Origin: Planctomycetota bacterium
Lineage (GTDB): Bacteria > Planctomycetota > UBA1135 > GCA-002686595
Length of the DNA: 60,629 nt
Assembly: GCA_016220085.1 (NCBI GenBank)
Contig: JACRIN010000086.1
Coordinates: 1-60,629 of the forward strand
Direction: 5' to 3'
Shown: positions 25,428 through 34,750 of the stretch, piece after piece
How the letters are laid out: each line of letters starts with the position of its first letter
Position numbering within the stretch: the first letter of the stretch is position 1
Made by a program: the position numbers and the translations under genes
The notes under the pieces: model-generated
The model's input: the letters and a program-made list of their open reading frames with translations, nothing else
Databases searched by the model: none
What the model was told of the DNA's origin: nothing

Positions 25428-26435
25428 TTAGCGCGCTCGCGACGCGCTGCGTTCGCGCTTCGCGGGCTCGTGCGGCTTCGCGCCGGGGACCAGCAGGCTC
25501 GCGCCGATCGCGCCGGCGAGTTCGCCGAGCCCGGCGACGTGCACCGCGGGCGGTCGCTCGGGCGTGAAGAGGTGGGGGAGCATCGCCGCTTGGATTTTCG
25601 CCGCGTACGGCTCGCCGAGGCGTGAACCGAGGCCGCCGCCGATCACCACCGCTTCGACGTCGAGCAGGTTGCACGCCGACGCGAGTCCCGCGGCGACCGC
25701 GGCGACCGCGCGCTCGATCAACCACGTCGTGTACTCGTCCTCGCGCTCGAGCGCCTTCGCGATCACGCCGCTCGAGAGCTGCGTGCGGCCCTTCTTCTCC
25801 ATGATCTCGAAGAGCTCGGTCTTCTCGCCTCGCGCGACGTCGCGGCGAGCGCGCGCTTCCATCGCGCGACGGCCCGCGTACGCCTCGACGCAACCGCGTC
25901 GGCCGCACGGACAGCGCGCGCCGTTGCGCTTGACCACCATGTGACCGATCTCGCCGGACGCGCCGCGACCGAGCCAACGCTCGTGACGCAACACGACGCC
26001 GCCGCCGATGCCGGTGCCCCACCACAGCCCGACGAACGATTCGTACGTGCGGCCCGCGCCGAGGTACGCCTCGCCGTCGAGCGCGACGCCGACGTCGTTG
26101 CCGAGTTCGACCGGCGCGCCGAGCAGCTCGGAGAGCGCGGCGGCGAGATGGAACGGCTCCTTCCAGTTCGGGAGGTTGTTCGCGTTCGCGACCGTGCCTT
26201 GGCGCACGTCGACGTGGCCGGGCGAGCCGACGCCGACGCCGAGCAAGCTCGACGTCTCGACGCCCGCTTCCGTCGCGGCCGAGGTCAGCGTGTTCGCCAT
26301 CGCCGCGGCGACTTCGCGCGGACCGCCGGTCGTCGGCGTCGAGGTCCGTCGCTCCGCGAGCACGCGATGCTCCGCGTCGACGATCACCGCTTGGATCTTG
26401 GTTCCGCCGAGGTCGATGCCGCCGCGCGTGTGCAT
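25428..26435 (-). CDS. ROK-family sugar kinase (glucokinase-like)
   Basis: A 335-residue ROK protein. DLGGTKIQAVIVD (residues 8-20) is the ATP phosphate loop, GVGVGSPGHVD and LPNWKEPFHL the sugar-site region, and ELGNDVGVAL contains the catalytic Asp. GTGIGGGVVLRHERWLGRGASGEIGHM leads to the zinc-binding set CPCGRRGCVEAYAG. There is no N-terminal helix-turn-helix, so it is a kinase and not a ROK repressor. It should phosphorylate glucose or a related hexose to the 6-phosphate. Divergent transcription from the pentose phosphate operon fits glucose 6-phosphate supply to glucose-6-phosphate dehydrogenase. CAGGAG lies about 11 nt before the ATG. The exact sugar is not certain. Confidence 0.92.
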   Translation of the reverse strand: MHTRGGIDLGGTKIQAVIVDAEHRVLAERRTSTPTTGGPREVAAAMANTLTSAATEAGVETSSLLGVGVGSPGHVDVRQGTVANANNLPNWKEPFHLAAALSELLGAPVELGNDVGVALDGEAYLGAGRTYESFVGLWWGTGIGGGVVLRHERWLGRGASGEIGHMVVKRNGARCPCGRRGCVEAYAGRRAMEARARRDVARGEKTELFEIMEKKGRTQLSSGVIAKALEREDEYTTWLIERAVAAVAAGLASACNLLDVEAVVIGGGLGSRLGEPYAAKIQAAMLPHLFTPERPPAVHVAGLGELAGAIGASLLVPGAKPHEPAKRERSASRAR

Positions 26436-26759
26436 GGTTCTAGGGCTCCTGGTTTCGAGCGATCGGATGCCGCCCGCGGATAGGGACTACCACGTGGAGC
26501 GGTACGGCCGAAGCGCCGCTCGCACCGGAGTCGCGCGCGGCTCGCCGTCCCGCTTTCGGGTTCGCTCGTGCGCCTCGGACCGGGGCGCGAACCGGCCCGC
26601 GGCGCGTGCGAGGGCACGAAAGCGACTCCGCGGAGCCGCATCGAAGCGCGAGCTCGCCGTCCAACGGCGCACGCCGCATCGCGCGCCACGCACGTCCCGC
26701 GGCGCACCGGCCGATAAGGCGTCCAATCTTTCCACCGCGGCTCCCTCCGACCCCGGAGG
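26436..26759. other. Non-coding stretch between ROK kinase and transketolase
   Basis: 324 bp of divergent promoter DNA. Small frames on both strands here are Arg-rich and unlike any family, so I do not call genes. The word GCTCGCCGTCC occurs twice. A short hairpin lies at its right end and is listed separately. I see no convincing -35/-10 pair. Confidence 0.5.
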
Positions 26760-26760
26760 G
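26743..26760 (+). promoter_or_regulatory. Short hairpin covering the GGAGG before transketolase
   Basis: CCCTCCG (26743-26749) pairs perfectly with CGGAGGG (26754-26760) around the loop ACCC. The right arm contains the only GGAGG near the transketolase start and touches the GTG at 26760. If transcription begins upstream, the hairpin could mask that ribosome site. Confidence 0.35.
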
Positions 26761-28886
26761 TGACGCCGTCCCACGTCCCCGACGACCGATATTCCGTGAC
26801 ACGAACCGATCGCACTCGCGAGCTCGACCAGCTCGCCGTCACCACGCTGCGCACGCTCGCGATGGACGCGGTGCAGCTCGCGAACTCCGGCCACCCGGGC
26901 ACGCCGATGGCGATGGCGCCGGTCGCGTACGCGCTGTGGCAGAAGGAACTCTGCTTCGACCCGAGCGATCCGATCTGGCCGAACCGCGATCGCTTCGTGT
27001 TGTCGATGGGGCACGCGTCGACGCTCCTCTACGGGCTCTTGCACCTTTCGGGCACGCGCGCGGTCAATCCGAAGTACGAGGTGCTCGGGCGCGAAAGCGT
27101 CTCGCTCGACGACCTGCGTCACTTCCGTCAGCTCGACTCGCGTTGCGCCGGTCACCCGGAGTATCGCTGGACCTCGGGCGTCGAGACGACGACCGGTCCG
27201 CTCGGGCAAGGGCTCGCGACCAGCGTCGGCATGGCGATCGCGCGCGAGTGGCTCGCGGCGCACTACAACAGGCCGGGCTTCGAGCTCTTCGACTTCCACG
27301 TCTGGGCGCTCGCCGGCGACGGTTGCATGATGGAAGGCGTCGCATCGGAGGCGGCGTCGCTCGCCGGGCACCTGAAGCTCGGCAACCTCTGCTGGATCTA
27401 CGACAACAACCGGATCACGATCGAAGGCGAGACGTCGCTCGCGTTCAGCGAAGACGTCGCGACGCGCTTCCTCGGTTACGGCTGGAACGTGCTGCGCGTC
27501 GGCGACGCGAACGATCTCGCGATGCTCGAGCGCGCGTACTCGACCGCGCGACGCACCGCTGATCGGCCGACGTTGATCGTCGTCGACAGTCACATCGGTT
27601 GGGGTTCGCCCAACAAGCAGGACTCGCACGCGGCGCACGGCGAGCCGCTCGGCGAGAACGAGATCCGGCTGACCAAGCGCAACTACGGCTGGCCCGAGGA
27701 CGCGAAGTTCCTGGTGCCCGACTCCGTGCGCCCCCACTTCGCCGAGCACCTCGGCAAGCGCGGCGGCACGGCGCGCGCGGAGTGGATGAAGCGCTTCGAC
27801 GTCTATCGCGCCGCGTTCCCGGAGCTCGCCGACGAGCTGTTGCGCATCCAACGACGCCAGTTGCCGGAGGGTTGGGACCGCGACCTGCCGTGCTTCCCCG
27901 CCGATCCGAAGGGCGTCGCGGGGCGCGACGCATCGGGTCAGACGCTCAACGCGCTCGCCAAGCGCGTGCCGTGGATCGTCGGCGGCGCCGCGGACCTCGC
28001 TCCGTCGACCAAGACGCGGCTCACGTTCGACGGCGCGGGCGATTTCAGCGCCGAGGATCGTTCCGGGCGCAACTTCCACTTCGGCATCCGCGAGCACGCG
28101 ATGCACTCGGTGCTCAACGGGCTCGCGCTGTCGAAGCTGCGGCCGTTCGGCGCGGGCTTCTTCATCTTCAGCGACTACGCGCGGCCGGCGATCCGTCTCT
28201 CCGCGTTGATGGAGCTGCCGGTGATCCACGTCTTCACGCACGATTCGATCGGCGTGGGCGAGGACGGGCCGACGCACCAACCGGTCGAGCAGCTCGCGTC
28301 GCTGCGCGCGCTGCCCGGGCTCTTGACGATCCGCCCCGGCGACGCGAACGAGGTCGTCGAAGCGTGGCGCGTGACGATGGAGCAACGCCACGAGCCCGTC
28401 GCGCTGGTGCTGTCGCGCCAAGCGCTGCCGACGCTCGATCGCACGAAGTACGCCGCGGCGAGCGGCCTGCGCAACGGCGCGTACGTGCTCGCGGACGCGC
28501 CCGGCGGCAAGCCCGAGGTCGTCTTGATGGCGTCGGGGTCCGAAGTGTCGTTGGTGGTCGCGGCGCACGAGGCGCTCTGCGCGTCGGGAGTGCGCTCGCG
28601 CGTCGTCAGCTTCCCGTGTTGGGAACTCTTCGAGCGCCAGACTCCCGAGTACAAGCAGAGCGTCCTGCCGCACGACGTGCTCGCGCGCGTCGCGGTCGAG
28701 CAGGCGTCGCCCTTCGGTTGGGAGCGCTACGTCGGGCTGACCGGGCGCGCGATCGGCATGACGAGCTTCGGCGCGTCGGCGCCGCTCGCGCAGCTCCAGA
28801 AGAAGTTCGGTTTCACGGTCGACGCGATCGTCGCGGCGGCCAAGGCCCAGCTCGCGGGTGAGCCCGCGCCCGCGCACCGATCGTGA
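26760..28886 (+). CDS. tkt: Transketolase
   Basis: About 708 residues, normal for transketolase. Thiamine-diphosphate and substrate sites are intact: LANSGHPGTPM near residue 42, SMGHASTLLYG, GPLGQGLATSVG, GDGCMMEGVASEAASLAG with YDNNRITIEG (Mg-diphosphate motif), FGIREHAMHSVLNG (catalytic Glu) and HDSIGVGEDGPTHQPVEQL. It moves two-carbon units between sugar phosphates in the non-oxidative pentose phosphate pathway. The start is a GTG, at 26760 or 26796; the second lies 13 residues in and still leaves the usual N-terminal helix, so the exact start is open. It is the first of four pathway genes in tandem. Confidence 0.97.
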   Translation: MTPSHVPDDRYSVTRTDRTRELDQLAVTTLRTLAMDAVQLANSGHPGTPMAMAPVAYALWQKELCFDPSDPIWPNRDRFVLSMGHASTLLYGLLHLSGTRAVNPKYEVLGRESVSLDDLRHFRQLDSRCAGHPEYRWTSGVETTTGPLGQGLATSVGMAIAREWLAAHYNRPGFELFDFHVWALAGDGCMMEGVASEAASLAGHLKLGNLCWIYDNNRITIEGETSLAFSEDVATRFLGYGWNVLRVGDANDLAMLERAYSTARRTADRPTLIVVDSHIGWGSPNKQDSHAAHGEPLGENEIRLTKRNYGWPEDAKFLVPDSVRPHFAEHLGKRGGTARAEWMKRFDVYRAAFPELADELLRIQRRQLPEGWDRDLPCFPADPKGVAGRDASGQTLNALAKRVPWIVGGAADLAPSTKTRLTFDGAGDFSAEDRSGRNFHFGIREHAMHSVLNGLALSKLRPFGAGFFIFSDYARPAIRLSALMELPVIHVFTHDSIGVGEDGPTHQPVEQLASLRALPGLLTIRPGDANEVVEAWRVTMEQRHEPVALVLSRQALPTLDRTKYAAASGLRNGAYVLADAPGGKPEVVLMASGSEVSLVVAAHEALCASGVRSRVVSFPCWELFERQTPEYKQSVLPHDVLARVAVEQASPFGWERYVGLTGRAIGMTSFGASAPLAQLQKKFGFTVDAIVAAAKAQLAGEPAPAHRS

Positions 28887-28971
28887 ATCGCTCTCGTGAA
28901 CTCGCCGCGCGCGACGGATACGCTGCGCGGTGCAGCCACCGAGCCCTCGCCACTCGCACCCACGCACAACG

Positions 28972-31851
28972 ATGAACACGAAGACCGTCAAGGCCCCGTC
29001 GCTCTCGAAGAACCCGTTGCTCGAGCTCTCGGAGCTCGGCCAATCCGTCTGGTTCGACTACATCAAGAAGAGCTTGATCGAATCCGGCGAGCTCGCGCGG
29101 ATGATCGAGCACGACGGCCTGAAGGGCGTCACGTCGAACCCATCGATCTTCGAGAAGGCGATCGCGGGCTCGGCCGACTACGGCGCCGACCTCGCCGCCG
29201 AGCGCGCGAACTGCGCGCGCGATCCGAAGGGCGTCTACGAGCGTCTCGCGAGCCGCGACATCCAGGCGGCGTGCGACGTGCTCGCCGGGGTCTACAAGAC
29301 GACGAAGTGCCGCGACGGCTACGTGTCGCTCGAGGTCTCGCCGGAGCTCGCGCACGACACCGCGGGGACTCTCGCGGAAGCGCGCCGCCTCTGGATGACG
29401 GTCAAGCGGCCCAACCTGATGGTCAAGGTGCCCGCGACGCCCGCGGGCGTGCCGGCGATCGAGAAACTGATCGGCGAGGGCATCAACGTCAACGTCACGC
29501 TGCTCTTCGGCGTCGACGAGTACCTCGCGGTCGCGCGCGCGTACGTGCGCGGGCTCACCGCGCTCGCGAAGAAGGGCGGGCCGGTCGCGCGCGTCGCCAG
29601 CGTCGCGAGCTTCTTCGTCTCGCGCATCGACACGGTGCTCGATCCCCAGCTCGAAGCGAAAGCGAAGGCGTCGAAGTCCAACGCGCAACGCGAGCTCGCG
29701 CTCGCCCTGCGCGGCAAGGCGGCGATCGCGAACGCGAAGCTCGCGTACGCGGAGTACGAGAAGCTCCTGGCGACCAAGGAATGGCAAGCGCTCGCCAAGA
29801 AGGGCGCGATGCCCCAGCGCCTGCTCTGGGCGAGCACGAGCACGAAGAACCCGAGCTACCGCGACGTCGTTTACGCCGAGGAGCTGATCGGCCGCGACAC
29901 GGTCGACACGATGCCGCCGGCGACGTTCGAGGCGTTCCGCGACCACGGCCGCGCTCGCTCGACGATCGATCGAGGCGTCGACGACGCGCGCGCGACGCTC
30001 GACGCGATCGAGCGGCTCGGGCTCGACTTCGGCGCGGTGACGTCGAAGTTGCTCGACGACGGCGTCGCGCAGTTCGCCGATGCGTTCACGAAGCTGCTCG
30101 CCGCCGTCAAGGCGCAAGCGAAGCCCGCGGAAGGCCCGCGTCTCTGCGCGGAGCTGCCCAGCGGCCTCGCGAACGCGGTCGATGCGACGCTGGTCGGCTG
30201 GGCGCACGGCGACAAGGCGCGCCGGCTCTGGAACCGTGATTCGTCGCTGTGGACCAACGCCGACGAGCATCAGTGGCTCGGCTGGCTCGACATCGTCGGC
30301 GCGCAACGCGCGGACCTCGCGAAGTTCGAGAAGCTCGCGAGCGAGATCCGCGCGAGCGGCTTCAAGCACTGCTTGCTGCTCGGCATGGGCGGCTCGAGCC
30401 TCGGCCCCGAGGTCCTGAAGTTCACGTTCGGCAAGCAGAAGGGCTTCCCCGAGCTCCTGGTGCTCGACTCGACCGATCCGCAGCAACTGCGCGCGTTCGA
30501 GAAGCGGATCGACTACGCGAAGACGCTCTTCGTCGTCGCGTCGAAGTCCGGAAGCACGCTCGAGCCCAACATCTTCAAGGCGTACTTCTTCGAGCGCGCC
30601 AAGCAAGAACTTGGCGTCGAGCGCGCCGGCGCGCAGTTCGTCGCGATCACCGACCCGGGTTCGAACATGCAGAAGGTCGCGGAGAGCGACCATTTCGGCC
30701 GCATCTTCTACGGCGTGAAGTCGATCGGCGGGCGCTACTCGGTGCTCTCGGACTTCGGTCTGGTGCCCGCCGCGATCTCCGGGATCGACGTCGCGACCCT
30801 GCTCGAGCGCGCCGACGACATGGTGCGCGCGTGCGGCCCCGACGTCGCGCCGCCGTCGAACCCCGGCGTGATGCTCGGCGCGATCCTCGGCACGGCGGCG
30901 CGGATGGGGCGCGACAAGCTGACGATCGTCACCAGTCCGTCGGTCAAGCGTCTCGGCGCGTGGCTCGAGCAGTTGATCGCCGAGTCGACCGGCAAGGAAG
31001 GCAAGGCGATCATTCCGTTCGAAGGCGAGGAGCTCGCCCATCCCGACACGTACGGCGACGACCGCGTCTTCGCGTATCTCTCGGTCGCGGGCGACGTCGA
31101 TGCGAAGCAACAGAAGAAGCTCGCCGCGCTCGCCGCCGCCGGCCAACCGGTGGTGCGGATCGAACTCGGCGACGTGCACGACCTCAGCGCGGAGTTCTTC
31201 CGCTGGGAGATCGCGACCGCGGTCGCGGGCGAGGTGCTCGGCATCCATCCCTTCAACCAACCGGACGTCGAAGCGAGCAAGATCGAGACGAAGAAGCTCA
31301 CCTCCGCCTACGAAGAGACCGGCAGCCTGCCCGGCGAAGTCCCGGTGTACGAAGGCGAGGGCGTTCAGCTCTACACCGACGCTCGCAACGCGCTCGAGCT
31401 GCGGGGCGCGGTGAAGAAGGAGTCGCTCGCGAGCTGGCTCCGTGCGCACTTCGACCGCATCCGGCCCGGCGACTACGTCGCGCTGCTCGCGTACGTCGAC
31501 ATGAACGCGGCGAACGAGCAGGCGCTCGGCGTGACGCGCCTGCGTGTGCGCGATGCGAAGCACGTCGCGACGTGCCTCGGCTTCGGTCCGCGCTTCCTGC
31601 ACTCGACCGGTCAGGCCTACAAGGGCGGACCGGCGAGCGGCGTCGTGCTCCAGATCACGTGCGACGACGCGCGCGACCTCGCGGTGCCCGGCGCGAAGTA
31701 CACGTTCGGCATCGTCAAGTCCGCGCAAGCGCGCGGCGACTTCGCGGTGCTCGCCGAGCGCGGTCGTCGCGCGTTGCGCGTGCACCTCGGCAAGGACGTC
31801 AAGAAGGGGCTCGCGAAGCTCGACGAAGCGGTCAAGAAGGCGCTGCGCTGA
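28972..31851 (+). CDS. tal-pgi: Bifunctional transaldolase / glucose-6-phosphate isomerase
   Basis: A 959-residue natural fusion. Residues of about 1-375 are transaldolase: KGVTSNPSIFEKAI, then NLMVKVPATPAGVPAIEKL with the Schiff-base Lys, and ASVASFFVSRIDT. Residues of about 400-959 are phosphoglucose isomerase: LLGMGGSSLGPEVL, VVASKSGSTLEPN, ITDPGSNMQKVAESDHF, GGRYSVLSDFGLV, HPFNQPDVEASK and STGQAYKGGPASG. The fused enzyme links fructose 6-phosphate recycling with glucose 6-phosphate. Such Tal-Pgi fusions are known in several phyla. ATG at 28972 is preferred over a GTG at 28930, as it leaves the family's short N-terminus. It lies 85 bp after transketolase. Confidence 0.96.
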   Translation: MNTKTVKAPSLSKNPLLELSELGQSVWFDYIKKSLIESGELARMIEHDGLKGVTSNPSIFEKAIAGSADYGADLAAERANCARDPKGVYERLASRDIQAACDVLAGVYKTTKCRDGYVSLEVSPELAHDTAGTLAEARRLWMTVKRPNLMVKVPATPAGVPAIEKLIGEGINVNVTLLFGVDEYLAVARAYVRGLTALAKKGGPVARVASVASFFVSRIDTVLDPQLEAKAKASKSNAQRELALALRGKAAIANAKLAYAEYEKLLATKEWQALAKKGAMPQRLLWASTSTKNPSYRDVVYAEELIGRDTVDTMPPATFEAFRDHGRARSTIDRGVDDARATLDAIERLGLDFGAVTSKLLDDGVAQFADAFTKLLAAVKAQAKPAEGPRLCAELPSGLANAVDATLVGWAHGDKARRLWNRDSSLWTNADEHQWLGWLDIVGAQRADLAKFEKLASEIRASGFKHCLLLGMGGSSLGPEVLKFTFGKQKGFPELLVLDSTDPQQLRAFEKRIDYAKTLFVVASKSGSTLEPNIFKAYFFERAKQELGVERAGAQFVAITDPGSNMQKVAESDHFGRIFYGVKSIGGRYSVLSDFGLVPAAISGIDVATLLERADDMVRACGPDVAPPSNPGVMLGAILGTAARMGRDKLTIVTSPSVKRLGAWLEQLIAESTGKEGKAIIPFEGEELAHPDTYGDDRVFAYLSVAGDVDAKQQKKLAALAAAGQPVVRIELGDVHDLSAEFFRWEIATAVAGEVLGIHPFNQPDVEASKIETKKLTSAYEETGSLPGEVPVYEGEGVQLYTDARNALELRGAVKKESLASWLRAHFDRIRPGDYVALLAYVDMNAANEQALGVTRLRVRDAKHVATCLGFGPRFLHSTGQAYKGGPASGVVLQITCDDARDLAVPGAKYTFGIVKSAQARGDFAVLAERGRRALRVHLGKDVKKGLAKLDEAVKKALR

Positions 31852-31880
31852 GCGCGGCGCGCGGTGAACAGGAGACAAGC

Positions 31881-32861
31881 ATGAAGCTCGGAATGGTCGG
31901 TCTCGGTCGCATGGGCGGCAACATGGCGCGCCGGCTGGTGAACGGCGGTCACCAGGTCGTCGGTTGGGCTCGAACGCAGGCGAGCGTCGAGGCGCTGGCG
32001 CCGCACGGCATCGGGGCTGCGGCGTCGCTCGCGGAGCTCGTGAAGCAGTTGCCGTCGCCTCGCATCGTCTGGTTGATGGTGCCCGCCGGCGAAGCGACCG
32101 AACAGTCGGTGCGCGACGTCGCCGCGTTGCTCTCGCCCGGCGACATCGTGATCGACGGAGGCAATTCGAACTTCAAGGACGACGTGCGCCGAGGCAAGGA
32201 GCTTGCGAAGAAGGGCATCCGCTACGTCGACGTCGGCACGTCCGGCGGCGTGTGGGGCATCGAGCGCGGCTATTGCCTGATGATCGGCGGCGAGCGCGCG
32301 GCGGTCGAACTGCTCGCGCCGATCTTCCGCACGCTCGCGCCCGGCCGCAGCGGCATCGCGCCGTCGCCCGGACGCGAGAAGAAGCCGAGCACCGCGGAGG
32401 ACGGCTTCCTGCACTGCGGTCCGGTCGGCGCCGGTCACTTCGTCAAGATGATCCACAACGGCATCGAGTACGGGATCATGCAGGCGTACGCGGAGGGGCT
32501 CGACATCCTGCGCTGCGCCGCGAAGCCGGAGGTGCCCGCCGATCAGCGCTTCGACTTCGATCTCGCCGACGTCACCGAGCTTTGGCGCCGCGGAAGCGTC
32601 GTCGGTTCGTGGTTGCTCGACCTGACCGCGATGTCGCTCGCGGAGAGCCCGAACCTCGAGGAGTTCTCGGGCTTCGTGCAGGACTCCGGCGAAGGCCGTT
32701 GGACCGTCGAGACCGCGATCGAGGAAGCGGTGCCGGCCGAGGTGCTCACCGCCGCGCTGTACACGCGCTTCCGTTCGCGCCAAGAGCACACGTTCGCGGA
32801 GAAAGTGATCTCCGCGATGCGCCACAAGTTCGGCGGCCACGTCGAACCCAAGAAGCCCTGA
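31881..32861 (+). CDS. gnd: 6-phosphogluconate dehydrogenase (decarboxylating), short form
   Basis: A 326-residue enzyme. The coenzyme-binding start MKLGMVGLGRMGGNMARRL is followed by GDIVIDGGNSNFKDD, VDVGTSGGVWGIERGYCLM and GHFVKMIHNGIEYGIMQAYAEGLDIL, the substrate and catalytic Lys region. The length matches the short GndA-like type, often NAD-preferring, and not the 470-residue NADP type. It oxidises 6-phosphogluconate to ribulose 5-phosphate and CO2. AGGAG sits 7 nt upstream of the ATG, a good ribosome site, 29 bp after the tal-pgi stop. Confidence 0.96.
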   Translation: MKLGMVGLGRMGGNMARRLVNGGHQVVGWARTQASVEALAPHGIGAAASLAELVKQLPSPRIVWLMVPAGEATEQSVRDVAALLSPGDIVIDGGNSNFKDDVRRGKELAKKGIRYVDVGTSGGVWGIERGYCLMIGGERAAVELLAPIFRTLAPGRSGIAPSPGREKKPSTAEDGFLHCGPVGAGHFVKMIHNGIEYGIMQAYAEGLDILRCAAKPEVPADQRFDFDLADVTELWRRGSVVGSWLLDLTAMSLAESPNLEEFSGFVQDSGEGRWTVETAIEEAVPAEVLTAALYTRFRSRQEHTFAEKVISAMRHKFGGHVEPKKP

Positions 32862-32875
32862 CGCCACCGTTCGCC

Positions 32876-34390
32876 ATGTCCACTCGAGACCGCGCCTCCG
32901 GCTCCGTCAATCCGTCCTGCGTGCTCGTGATCTTCGGCGCGGCCGGGGACTTGACGAAGCGCAAGCTCCTTCCGGCGCTCTACAACCTCGCGCGCGAGAA
33001 GCTCCTGCCCGACGACTTCGCGGTCGTCGGCGTCGCGCGCGCCGAACGCGACAGCGAGACCTTCCGCGCCCAGCTCGCGGGCGAGGTCTCGGGCTTCGTG
33101 CCGGGCAAGTTCGATCCGGTGCTCTGGAAGTCGATCGAGTCGCGCGTCTACTACGTCGCGGGCGAGTTCGGCGATGCGCGGACGTTCGACAAGCTGAAGG
33201 CACAACTCGCCGAGATCGAGCAGCGCCACAAGACGCGCGGCAACTTGCTCTTCTATCTCGCGACCGCGCCCGACTTCTTCGCGCCGATCGCGACGGCGTT
33301 GCGCGAGCACGGGCTCGCCGACGAGAGCAACGGCCACTGGCGGCGTCTGATCGTCGAGAAGCCGTTCGGCCGCGACCTCGCGAGCGCCAAGGCGCTCAAC
33401 GCGAGCCTGCTCTCGGTGCTCTCCGAGAAGCAGATCTACCGCATCGATCACTACCTCGGCAAAGAGACCGTCCAGAACATCCTGGTGTTCCGCTTCGCCA
33501 ACGGGATCTTCGAGCCGGTCTGGAATCGTCGCTACGTCGACCACGTGCAGATCACGGTGTCGGAGACGCTCGGCGTCGAGAAGCGCGGTGGCTACTACGA
33601 CCGCGCGGGGTGCATGCGCGACATGGTGCCGAACCACATCTTCCAGCTGATCTCGCTGGTCGGGATGGAGCCGCCGATCTCGTTCGACGCCGATGCGGTG
33701 CGCGACGAGCAATCGAAGGTGCTGCGCGCGATCCGTGCGCCGTCGCCGGAGGACGTGCTCTCGTCGGCGGTGCGCGGCCAGTACGGCGCAGGCGGCGTCG
33801 GCGGGCGTTCGCTCGCCGACTACCGCGCCGAGCCCGGCGTGCCGCCGACTTCGACGACGGAGACGTTCGTCGCGATGAAGCTCGGCATCGACAGTTGGCG
33901 CTGGACCGGAGTGCCGTTCTACCTGCGCGTCGGCAAGGCGCTCGCCGCGCGCACGACCGAGATCACGATCCGATTCCGCAAGCCGCCGCTGGTGCTCTTC
34001 CGCGACACGGCGGTCGACGACATCTTCCCGAACGACCTCGTGATCCACGTGCAGCCGAAGGAAGGCATCTCGCTGCGCTTCGGCGCGAAGATCCCGGGCG
34101 CGCAGCTGAAGCTCGGCGGCGTGAACATGGACTTCGACTACGCCGATCACTTCGGCGCGACGCCGGCGACCGGGTACGAGCGCTTGCTCTACGACGCGAT
34201 GCAGGGCGACCAGACGCTCTTCCAACGCGCCGACATGGTCGAGGCGAGCTGGGCGGTCGTCGCGCCGATCCTCGACGTGTGGCAAGCGCTCCCGCCGCGC
34301 GGCTTCCCCAACTACCCGGCCGGGTCGTGGGGTCCGCGCGAGGCCGAGCAACTGATGGAACGCGACGGCCGGAGCTGGCGGACGAGCTAG
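32876..34390 (+). CDS. zwf: Glucose-6-phosphate 1-dehydrogenase
   Basis: A 504-residue enzyme of normal length. The N-terminal nucleotide fold has VIFGAAGDLTKRKLLPALYN. The active-site signature is RIDHYLGKETVQN, with VEKPFGRDLASA ahead of it and GYYDRAGCMRDMVPNHIFQL after it. The C-terminal half is the usual open beta-sheet dimer domain. It commits glucose 6-phosphate to the oxidative pentose phosphate pathway, supplying NADPH. It is 14 bp after gnd and ends the operon. No separate 6-phosphogluconolactonase gene lies in the window. Confidence 0.97.
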   Translation: MSTRDRASGSVNPSCVLVIFGAAGDLTKRKLLPALYNLAREKLLPDDFAVVGVARAERDSETFRAQLAGEVSGFVPGKFDPVLWKSIESRVYYVAGEFGDARTFDKLKAQLAEIEQRHKTRGNLLFYLATAPDFFAPIATALREHGLADESNGHWRRLIVEKPFGRDLASAKALNASLLSVLSEKQIYRIDHYLGKETVQNILVFRFANGIFEPVWNRRYVDHVQITVSETLGVEKRGGYYDRAGCMRDMVPNHIFQLISLVGMEPPISFDADAVRDEQSKVLRAIRAPSPEDVLSSAVRGQYGAGGVGGRSLADYRAEPGVPPTSTTETFVAMKLGIDSWRWTGVPFYLRVGKALAARTTEITIRFRKPPLVLFRDTAVDDIFPNDLVIHVQPKEGISLRFGAKIPGAQLKLGGVNMDFDYADHFGATPATGYERLLYDAMQGDQTLFQRADMVEASWAVVAPILDVWQALPPRGFPNYPAGSWGPREAEQLMERDGRSWRTS

Positions 34391-34711
34391 GGCTGGGCGC
34401 GCGTCGCGGCCGGGCCCCGCGGGTGGCCCGAGGGACTTCGGCCGCCTGCTGGCCCGTGTCACCGGGGTAGCGGGGGCATCGCTGAGGTCCGCGGACCGCC
34501 GCCGGCCGCCGCCGAGCGTCGCTGCGCGATCGCGAGCGCCGGCGGACCGTGCTCGCTCCGTGGCGCGACTCGGCGGATTGCGCCGTGGTTTCGGCGGGCG
34601 ATCGGAGCGCGGAGCCCGCGACTGACGCGACGATTCGCACCGCTCCGTCTCGCCGGCACAGCGATGAGAGCCAGTTTCGCCGAAAGGCCTTCTCGACCCG
34701 AAAAACGCCGC
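34391..34711. other. Non-coding stretch after zwf
   Basis: This DNA separates the zwf operon from the tetR promoter. A weak GC hairpin (34411-34416 with 34425-34430) could be the zwf terminator, but no T-run follows. The dispersed repeat arm at 34643-34679 is listed separately. I see no gene here on either strand. Confidence 0.5.
34643..34679 (+). repeat. Single-arm, degenerate copy of the 25270-25364 repeat
   Basis: 34655-34679 agrees with the right arm at 25339-25363 at 21 of 25 positions. Both are preceded by CTCCGTCT, directly or after three extra bases. No inverted partner is found in the gap, so this copy would not form the long hairpin. Confidence 0.6.
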
Positions 34712-34740
34712 TTGACGTTACTAGACGACCGGTCTACTCT
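34712..34740 (+). promoter_or_regulatory. tetR promoter with embedded palindromic operator
   Basis: TTGACG (34712-34717) and TACTCT (34735-34740) have the ideal 17-bp spacing for a sigma-70-type promoter. The dyad TAGAC-N5-GTCTA (34722-34736) fills the spacer and touches the -10 box. A repressor bound there would block polymerase. The same 19-bp word, CTAGACGACC[GA]GTCTACTC, recurs before the pump genes at 35396. Transcription would begin only a few bases before the tetR ATG at 34751. Confidence 0.78.
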
Positions 34741-34750
34741 CGGCGCCCTC

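Noticed and set aside
26440..26802. Small minus-strand frame between ROK kinase and transketolase
   Set aside because: Arg/Gly-rich, overlaps the transketolase start, and no ribosome site or recognisable motif.
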